Below are positions 35,328 to 41,393 of a DNA stretch of 41,393 bases, one piece after another (within the stretch, counting starts at the first letter, position 1; every line of letters starts with the position of its first letter). A model generated the notes under the pieces. The model searched no databases. It was not told the origin of the DNA and worked only from the letters and a program-made list of their open reading frames with translations. The stretch is taken from the NCBI GenBank assembly GCA_904395805.1, contig CAJFNV010000020.1:1-41393 (forward strand), written 5' to 3'. Origin of the DNA: Candidatus Gallispira edinburgensis. GTDB taxonomy: Bacteria > Bacillota > Clostridia > Lachnospirales > CAG-274. A program made the translations under genes and the position numbers.

Positions 35328-35356
35328 ATAATAACACAATATATTTAATTATGCAA
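35328..35356 (-). promoter_or_regulatory. Promoter of guaB
   Basis: On the minus strand TTGCAT (35351-35356), a 17-bp spacer, then TATTAT (35328-35333) preceded by TGT. This is a good SigA-type promoter with an extended -10, in the gap between fba and guaB. Confidence 0.75.
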
Positions 35357-35394
35357 GGTATTTTTACAAATTACGCCGCATAAAATTATATTTA

Positions 35395-36342
35395 TTATTT
35401 CATAGAATCAACAGAACCAAGAACCTTTTCGATCTTGAATTCAACTAATTCCTGGACCATATCTCTTGCAACGCCAAGGTAACCTCTCGGGTCAAAAGCC
35501 TCAGGCTTTTCAACAAAAGACTTTCTGATACCTGCTGTCATAGCAAGTCTGATATCAGTATCCATATTTATCTTGCACACCGCCATGCTTGAAGCCTTTC
35601 TGAGCATATCAATAGGAATACCGCTTGCGCCCTTTATAGCTCCGCCGTACTTATTGCACATTTCAATAACAGCAGGGTCAACGCTTGATGCACCGTGAAG
35701 AACTATAGGATAGTTGTGGAAACCTGCTGCCTCAAGCTTTTCTGTAATAGTAGCAAGTCTGTCAAAGTCAAGCTTAGCCTCACCCTTGAACTTGTAAGCA
35801 CCATGGCTTGTACCGATAGCAATAGCAAGTGAGTCAACGCCTGTTCTTGTAACAAAGTCAACAGCCTGGTCAGGGTCAGTATATGTTGCATGAGCAGCAT
35901 CTACATTAACATCATCCTCAACACCTGCAAGCTTGCCAAGTTCAGCCTCTACAACTACACCGTTAGCGTGAGCATAGTCAACAACTTCCTTAGTCTTTGC
36001 TACATTCTCTTCATATTCAAAATGAGAACCGTCAAACATAACAGAAGTAAATCCGTTTTCAACACAAACCTTAACTGTATCAAGATCCGGACCATGGTCA
36101 AGGTGTAAAGCTGCGTCAACACCAGTTTCATCAATAAGAGCCTTAACCATACCAAGGAGACACTTAGGTCCCGCATAATTTAAGGCAGATTTTGAGCACT
36201 GTAAAATAACAGCGGAATTCTTTGCTGCAGCACCTCTCATTACGCCCTGAACGATCTCCATATTGTTGATGTTAAATGCGCCTATTGCATACTTTCCCTC
36301 AAATGCCTTTTTAAACATTTCCTTTGTTGTAACTAAAGCCAT
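35395..36342 (-). CDS. fba: Class II fructose-bisphosphate aldolase
   Basis: This 315-residue zinc-dependent aldolase catalyses reversible cleavage of fructose 1,6-bisphosphate in glycolysis. Class II hallmarks are present: HLDHG with D82 and the zinc ligand H83, AELGKLAGVED, SLAIAIGTSHGAYKF with a second metal His, and VLHGASSV with a third. There is no Schiff-base lysine motif of class I. The start has TAAGGAGG upstream at proper spacing. It lies upstream of guaB on the same strand, but a separate promoter exists for guaB. Confidence 0.95.
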   Translation of the reverse strand: MALVTTKEMFKKAFEGKYAIGAFNINNMEIVQGVMRGAAAKNSAVILQCSKSALNYAGPKCLLGMVKALIDETGVDAALHLDHGPDLDTVKVCVENGFTSVMFDGSHFEYEENVAKTKEVVDYAHANGVVVEAELGKLAGVEDDVNVDAAHATYTDPDQAVDFVTRTGVDSLAIAIGTSHGAYKFKGEAKLDFDRLATITEKLEAAGFHNYPIVLHGASSVDPAVIEMCNKYGGAIKGASGIPIDMLRKASSMAVCKINMDTDIRLAMTAGIRKSFVEKPEAFDPRGYLGVARDMVQELVEFKIEKVLGSVDSMK

Positions 36343-36546
36343 AATATAATTCCTCCTTAATATGTAAATTATGTTATAACCATTATAGCATATTTGTAAA
36401 CCTTATTCAATAAAATTATTTACATTTCAATGTTAAATTTTATACAAAATATTACAAGTCAATTTCGGTTACCGTTAGCCAACAAACCAATACAAAATAC
36501 CACTTTTTGTCATTTATTAAGTTTTTCTTTAAATGTAAATAAACTA

Positions 36547-36575
36547 TTGAAAATATTAATATCTTATGATAATAT
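36547..36575 (+). promoter_or_regulatory. Promoter of the ABC transporter operon
   Basis: TTGAAA (36547-36552), a 17-bp spacer, then TAATAT (36570-36575) preceded by TGA. It lies about 50 bases before the ATPase start and is the only good promoter seen for the three-gene operon. Confidence 0.65.
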
Positions 36576-36623
36576 GAACGTGAAATTAGAATTTGAACAA
36601 AAAATTAGAAAAGAGGTGCATAT

Positions 36624-37325
36624 ATGGAAAAAAAGAAAAGCCCCCTTATCCGAGTCAGAAACCTCAGGAAGGAATATGTAGCAGGTGAAGACGTTGTTGT
36701 AGCCTTACGGGACATAAGCTTTGATGTTATGCCCGGTGAAATATGCTGTATATTCGGCACATCAGGCTCAGGCAAAAGTACTCTCTTAAATCAGCTTGCA
36801 GGACTTGAAAGCCCAACATCGGGAGAAGTTCTTATAGGCAATATACCCGTGTCAAGGCTGTCAGAAAATGACCTTGCAATATTCCGTCAGAGATATTTAG
36901 GCTTCATATTTCAGTCCTATAATCTGATGTCCACAATGACTGCCCTTGAAAACACAGCTCTTCCCCTTATGTTTAAGGGAATAGACAAAAAGACAAGAGA
37001 AAAAAGTGCAAGGGCTATTTTAAAAACAGTAGGTCTTGAACACAGACTTAACCACTATCCCTCTCAGATGTCGGGCGGACAGCAGCAGAGAGTAGGCATT
37101 GCAAGAGCCTTTATAACAAAGCCCAAGATCGTCTTTGCAGACGAGCCAACTGGAAATCTTGATACAAAGACAACAATTGAAGTTATGGAAATGATAAAAG
37201 GCTTTGCCCATAAATACAACCAGACCATTATACTTGTAACTCACGAACCGGAACTGGCAGAATATGCCACAAGAGTAATTACTCTTGCAGACGGAGAAAT
37301 AATAAGCGATATTAAAAAAGATTAA
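36624..37325 (+). CDS. ABC transporter ATP-binding protein (MacB/LolD-like)
   Basis: This 233-residue ATPase has Walker A GTSGSGKST (45-53), a Q-loop at Q97, the signature MSGGQQQRVGIARAF (149-163), Walker B VFADEP (170-175) and a switch His in LVTHEPELAEYA. The subfamily features (LLNQLAGLESPTSGEV, DEPTGNLD) are those of LolD/MacB/FtsE-type ATPases that work with FtsX-like permeases. AGAGGTG precedes ATG 36624. It is followed after 18 bases by an exported multidomain protein and then by the permease. Confidence 0.95.
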   Translation: MEKKKSPLIRVRNLRKEYVAGEDVVVALRDISFDVMPGEICCIFGTSGSGKSTLLNQLAGLESPTSGEVLIGNIPVSRLSENDLAIFRQRYLGFIFQSYNLMSTMTALENTALPLMFKGIDKKTREKSARAILKTVGLEHRLNHYPSQMSGGQQQRVGIARAFITKPKIVFADEPTGNLDTKTTIEVMEMIKGFAHKYNQTIILVTHEPELAEYATRVITLADGEIISDIKKD

Positions 37326-37343
37326 AAAGAAAGGGACATAATT

Positions 37344-39824
37344 ATGAACAAAAGAATTTTAAGTCTTATACTGGGAATAGTTTTAATTCTGAGCAATTTA
37401 ACTTTTATAAATGCAGCTCAGACATGCAAACCTAATGTAGATGACTACACAGTAAAAAACAATGTAGATATGGAAGTAAGCCGTATTGAACAGGGCGAAA
37501 CCGCCCGTATTTCCGTTGACATCATAGACGATGTTGTTAAAACAAACGAAGTAACATCACCTGATGACATAAGCATTATATCAGTTGACGGCAGCTTCGG
37601 TTCACCTGATACGGACTCCATAGAAATAACTTCCAAAGGGACCGATAAGCTTGAATTTACTGTAAAATTTAAGGAAGCCACATATTCGGGCACAGGCACA
37701 ACAATAAGCTTTAAAGTAAAATACAATAAATTAAATCTTACATCAGATAAGATAATATTACAGATAAGCGAATGCAGCGAAAGAGATAATCCTAACGATG
37801 ACGGCGGCTCAGGTAACGAAGGCACGTCAAACAAACAGCCCTACGTTGAAATAAGCAGAAGTAATATCCCAACCCCAATAAAAGCAAATGAGGAATTCAC
37901 TTTACAGCTTATTATAAAAAACAGAGGCAGTGCCAAAATGAAAAGACCTGTAATGACAATATCTCTTCCCGATTCCATCAATTCCCTTGACGGAATGGGT
38001 AATATACAGGTTCCGGATATTGACGCAGGTACAAGCAGAAACATAACTTTAAGACTTAAAGCAGATGACTATATACAGTCCGCCTCAGAGTCAATAGATA
38101 TTTCATTAAGCTATAACTATGACTCAGGTTCAGGAGATCTGACATCAGGCAGCTATACCGACAGGATTTTCATACCAATGGTGGCTACAGAAAAAAGCTC
38201 CGCACCATTAATACAGATCTCAAGAGGAAGTTTTTCAGCTCCTATAAATGCTGATCAGGAATTTACACTTCCTGTTATTATAAAGAACATAGGAGAAACC
38301 GAAGTATCAGCACCTGTGCTGACACTGACATTCCCCGATGAAATAATACCTCTTGATGACAGTTCCACAACAGCGCTTCCTGTTTTAAAGCCGGGAACAG
38401 AAATAAACAAAAATATAAAACTTAAAACAAAAAAATATATTACAAGTTCCACACAGGAAATAACGGCAGAACTTAAATATAACTATAAATCTGAAAATGA
38501 CAATGTTCAGGGAACAGAAAGCACAAAGCTTATTATCCCCTCAGTCCCCAACAATGACAAGGGAGCAGAACCACTTCTCCACATTGTAACTGAAAGCACC
38601 GAAAAGCCCTTGAAAAGCAGTCAGAAATTTTCAGTAAAGGTTACAATTAACAACATAGGTGCCACAGATATTAAGGCAGGTGTATTAAGCTGGGATCCCG
38701 GTGAAGGAATAATTCTTACAGACAAAACAGCCTCTGTAAACATAGGTACACTTAAAGCAGGCAGCAGCAAGGAAATAACACTTAAAGGAAAAACAGGCAG
38801 TAAACTTACAGCCACAACACAGACAATAAACGGTGAACTTACATATAAATATGATACAAAAGAAAACACTGCACAGGGACAGGAAACAATAAAGGTAGTT
38901 CTTCCCACTCAGCCGGAAGAGGATGAAGAAGCATTAAAGAGTGCAACACCGAACATAATTGTAAATCAGTATAATTACGGCGGTGTACCTATAGCAAACG
39001 GAAATATGTTCAACTTTGATGTGTCCTTCAAGAACACAAGCAAGCAGACACCAATAGAGAATATTGTTATGAGTATTGAAACCGATACAGGACTTTCAAT
39101 ACACTCTGCATCCAATACATACTATTACGAAAAGCTTTCACCTCTGGGCGTACAGAGTCAGTCCATAGGTATGCAGGTCCTTCCTACAGCGGAAACAGGT
39201 TCTGTTAAGCTTACAATTAATTTCAGTTATGAATATGTTGAAAACAATGAAAGAAAACAGGTTTCATCTTCTCAGAATGTTTCGATCCCTGTTTATAAGC
39301 CCGATAAGCTTGAAATAACTCTTGAACCGCTTCCCGTTGCCACTGCAGGTCAGGAACAGACAGTGACCCTCAACTATGTAAACAAGGGAAAGGGCGAGCT
39401 TTCAAATGTCAAGGCAGAGATCACAGGCGATGTAACGGCACTTACATCAGTACAGAACTTAGGAAATTTTGAATCGGGAAAAAGCGGTACAATAAACTTT
39501 ATAGTGGTTCCCGAGGTTCCCGGTGAAGCCAATTTCACAATAACGGTTTCTTACGAAGATGCCAATATGGAACAGAAAACTCTTGAATTCCCATGTACAA
39601 TGACAGTTGAGGAATATGTTGAAGATACATTTTTCCCCGACGAGGGTATGGAACCGGAAGAGGAACCCTCTTCTCATACTGGAATAATCATAGGTTCCGT
39701 TATAGGCGCTGTTGTACTGATCATTATTATAATAGTTGTACTTAAGAAGAGAAAAAAGAGAAAACTTGCAGATTCAGTCAGTGTAAATTGGGAGGCAGCA
39801 GATGAAGATAAAGGACTTGATTAA
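37344..39824 (+). CDS. Membrane-anchored protein of repeated CARDB/NEW3-like domains
   Basis: This 826-residue protein has a signal peptide (1-24), a first beta domain (about 45-145), three closely similar immunoglobulin-like modules (about 166-280, 287-400 and 408-525; each with I-KN-G or INNIG and a closing LIIP/VVLP), two further NEW3/CARDB-like domains (about 537-655 and 656-755) and a C-terminal membrane helix (about 779-803) followed by a basic tail. It resembles COG1361-type proteins encoded between an ABC ATPase and an FtsX-like permease. It probably stands as a stalk outside the membrane and works with the transporter, in the place a HlyD/MacA-type adaptor has in Gram-negatives. That role is inferred from gene order. 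Its end overlaps the permease start by 23 bases. Confidence 0.82.
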   Translation: MNKRILSLILGIVLILSNLTFINAAQTCKPNVDDYTVKNNVDMEVSRIEQGETARISVDIIDDVVKTNEVTSPDDISIISVDGSFGSPDTDSIEITSKGTDKLEFTVKFKEATYSGTGTTISFKVKYNKLNLTSDKIILQISECSERDNPNDDGGSGNEGTSNKQPYVEISRSNIPTPIKANEEFTLQLIIKNRGSAKMKRPVMTISLPDSINSLDGMGNIQVPDIDAGTSRNITLRLKADDYIQSASESIDISLSYNYDSGSGDLTSGSYTDRIFIPMVATEKSSAPLIQISRGSFSAPINADQEFTLPVIIKNIGETEVSAPVLTLTFPDEIIPLDDSSTTALPVLKPGTEINKNIKLKTKKYITSSTQEITAELKYNYKSENDNVQGTESTKLIIPSVPNNDKGAEPLLHIVTESTEKPLKSSQKFSVKVTINNIGATDIKAGVLSWDPGEGIILTDKTASVNIGTLKAGSSKEITLKGKTGSKLTATTQTINGELTYKYDTKENTAQGQETIKVVLPTQPEEDEEALKSATPNIIVNQYNYGGVPIANGNMFNFDVSFKNTSKQTPIENIVMSIETDTGLSIHSASNTYYYEKLSPLGVQSQSIGMQVLPTAETGSVKLTINFSYEYVENNERKQVSSSQNVSIPVYKPDKLEITLEPLPVATAGQEQTVTLNYVNKGKGELSNVKAEITGDVTALTSVQNLGNFESGKSGTINFIVVPEVPGEANFTITVSYEDANMEQKTLEFPCTMTVEEYVEDTFFPDEGMEPEEEPSSHTGIIIGSVIGAVVLIIIIIVVLKKRKKRKLADSVSVNWEAADEDKGLD

Positions 39825-41184
39825 TACCTGTATACACAATTTGTTCCGCCACAAATCCAGAACAGTTCTTACTGTTCTGGGAGTAATTGTGGGCTGCTGT
39901 TCCGTTGTTATAATGATATCCTTCGGTATAGCAATGAAGATCTCACAGGAAAGTATGCTTGCCCAGATGGGCGACCTGCAGATAATAAATATTTACAACT
40001 CCCGTGATGATGTTAAAATCACCGATTCCGTGGTAAAAGGTATCGAAAGTATGGAACATGTGATCGGTGTCAATCCCAAAATGAATACGGGGAATATAAC
40101 AACAGGCATAACAACGGCAGATGATAACGGCAGATACAAGACAAATTATTCAAATATAATAGGTGCCAAAAAAGATGCAATAGAGCTTTTCGGCTATGAG
40201 ATCACAGAAGGCAGAAACATTCAGTCAACAGGTGACATGAATACTATAGAAGCTCTTGCGGGGCAGTACTTTGCCTACAGCCTTTGTGACACTCAGCGTC
40301 CCGAGGGCAGCAACACCATTGACTACTGGTCATATTTATACGGTGCTGAGGGCAAAATCGAAGATCCCGAACTGCCCGACCCCTATGTGAATATAATGAA
40401 TACAACATTCCAGCTCACTTTCGGGGATACGGACCCTAATTCCAATGACAAGATAATAACACAGAAATTTAAAATTGTGGGTATTCTTAAAGAGGACTAC
40501 AGCAAGGGGAGCGAAACTTCCGACGGTATAATATTTAACGCAGATGATATAAAAAGACTTGTCAAAGAATACAATCAGGCAAACAACATATCACAGAAAG
40601 GCGAACAAAGCTACAATGAAGCCTATGTAAAAGTAGATGATATAAACAATGTTGCAGATGTTGAAACTCAGATAAAAAATCTGGGCTATTCCACCAGTTC
40701 CCTTGAAAGCATAAGAGAGCCTATGGAAAAGGAAGTACGGCAGAAACAGCTTATGTTTGCAGGTCTTGGTATTGTATCTCTCTTTGTTGCCGCTCTTGGT
40801 ATTATGAACACAATGATAATGGCAATATCGGAAAGAAAAAGAGAAATCGGCGTAATGAAGGCACTTGGCTGTCTTGTAAGAGATATAAGAACAATGTTTT
40901 TAATGGAAGCAGGCTTTATAGGCCTTGTTGGAGGTATAGCAGGTCTTGTGATAAGCCTCATAATATCTTCTGTAATTAACATAGTGTCGACCCAGACTCA
41001 GATAACAGACTTTGCAACACTCTGGCAGGTGCTTATGACAAATACTGACAGAGTAAGCGTCATACCCCTCTGGCTTGCAGTAAGCGCCGTTGTATTTTCG
41101 GTGCTTGTAGGCATCGCTTCCGGCTATTATCCTGCAAATAAGGCAATTAAAGTATCTGCCCTTGATGCAATAAAGGCTGAATAG
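39802..41184 (+). CDS. FtsX/MacB-type ABC transporter permease
   Basis: This 460-residue permease has one N-terminal membrane segment (about 20-42; FRHKSRTVLTVLGVIVG), a large extracellular MacB_PCD-like domain (about 45-310) and three C-terminal segments, with the FtsX signature AALGIMNTMIMAISERKREIGVMKALG and the end GYYPANKAIKVSALDAIKAE. It would pair with the upstream ATPase. Such complexes often couple ATP use to movement of an external domain rather than to classical transport. ATG 39802 lies within the preceding gene, with GGGAGG upstream, so the two are translationally coupled. Confidence 0.93.
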   Translation: MKIKDLINTCIHNLFRHKSRTVLTVLGVIVGCCSVVIMISFGIAMKISQESMLAQMGDLQIINIYNSRDDVKITDSVVKGIESMEHVIGVNPKMNTGNITTGITTADDNGRYKTNYSNIIGAKKDAIELFGYEITEGRNIQSTGDMNTIEALAGQYFAYSLCDTQRPEGSNTIDYWSYLYGAEGKIEDPELPDPYVNIMNTTFQLTFGDTDPNSNDKIITQKFKIVGILKEDYSKGSETSDGIIFNADDIKRLVKEYNQANNISQKGEQSYNEAYVKVDDINNVADVETQIKNLGYSTSSLESIREPMEKEVRQKQLMFAGLGIVSLFVAALGIMNTMIMAISERKREIGVMKALGCLVRDIRTMFLMEAGFIGLVGGIAGLVISLIISSVINIVSTQTQITDFATLWQVLMTNTDRVSVIPLWLAVSAVVFSVLVGIASGYYPANKAIKVSALDAIKAE

Positions 41185-41212
41185 CTCTGTTTTACGAAGT
41201 GAGAAGTTGGGA

Positions 41213-41262
41213 AAATCAGGAGTCAGGAGTTAGGAAAGTTAGGAGTGAGGAGTCAGGAGTTT
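41213..41262 (+). repeat. Purine-rich degenerate tandem repeat
   Basis: A run of imperfect copies of an aggagt/aggagtc-type unit follows the permease gene. It has no coding sense. It lies between the operon end and the hairpin-mosaic repeat at the right edge. Confidence 0.6.
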
Positions 41263-41324
41263 AAATTACTTGCACATTGCCACGGTAATTTATCGATTAA
41301 ATTCCTGTTTACCGCACCACTCCC

Positions 41325-41393
41325 CAAGCCTCCCTTGCCTAAAGGGCTGGTCGCATTGCTACGCAATGCTGCTCGCCTAAGCAGCCAAGGAGG
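41325..41393. repeat. Hairpin-mosaic repeat, cut by the window end
   Basis: The first 33 bases (41328-41360) are identical to 4486-4518, and the following gcattgc-tac-gcaatgc hairpin and ctgctcgcc block match modules at 4588-4607 and 17470-17500. The copy is probably longer and continues beyond the window. Confidence 0.8.

Overview
The window looks like the chromosome of a low-GC, anaerobic Clostridia-class Bacillota from a gut-type, plant-polysaccharide niche. Evidence: AT-rich intergenic DNA, strong AGGAGG-type ribosome binding sites, extended -10 promoters, AddAB in place of RecBCD, a secreted multidomain pectinase with a type I dockerin, VanW/G5 wall proteins, and a stalk (copper-amine-oxidase-N-like) domain on a surface protein. 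A pectin degrader of the Monoglobus kind would fit, but that is inference from domain content. I saw no rRNA, tRNA, CRISPR array, transposase or phage gene.

Layout. 1-4.2 kb: a tandem 138-bp multi-hairpin repeat, then a PL1 pectate lyase-GH105-dockerin protein. 4.2-4.7 kb: more hairpin repeats in a convergent gap. 4.7-7.1 kb (-): an envelope operon of a 35-residue membrane microprotein, a PG-binding-like membrane protein and a VanW/G5 protein. 7.3-15.4 kb: addA plus a TIGR01212-type radical SAM gene (+) converging on addB (-), an unusual split of a normally adjacent pair. 15.5-17.3 kb: a degenerate FMN_bind-like membrane protein (+) and a MATE transporter (-). 17.6-21.8 kb (-): an operon of GT2 polyprenyl-phosphate glycosyltransferase, GtrA-like flippase and YfhO-type GT-C enzyme, which together form a complete three-component surface-polymer glycosylation system. 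22.0-23.8 kb: an OPT transporter.

23.9-29.4 kb (-) is a visibly AT-richer island of small genes of mostly unrecognised function. It includes two DUF4279-like proteins, a small lipoprotein, a frameshifted paralogue of a neighbour, and several TTG or GTG starts. It resembles an orphan-immunity or accessory cassette, but no toxin is visible. 29.6-33.0 kb (-) is a secreted protein with four copies of a roughly 205-residue domain I do not recognise, a Ser/Thr/Gly linker and a stalk domain; it is divergent from a small XRE regulator. 33.7-36.3 kb (-): guaB, whose leader contains a terminator-like hairpin, and class II fba. 36.6-41.2 kb (+): a MacB/LolCDE-like ABC operon in which a long membrane-anchored protein of CARDB/NEW3-like domains lies between ATPase and permease.

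The least explained signals are the dispersed hairpin-mosaic repeats, which lie mostly at gene 3' ends and show compensatory base changes in their stems, the four-copy surface-protein domain, and the 23.9-29.4 kb island. No single region proves a new system.
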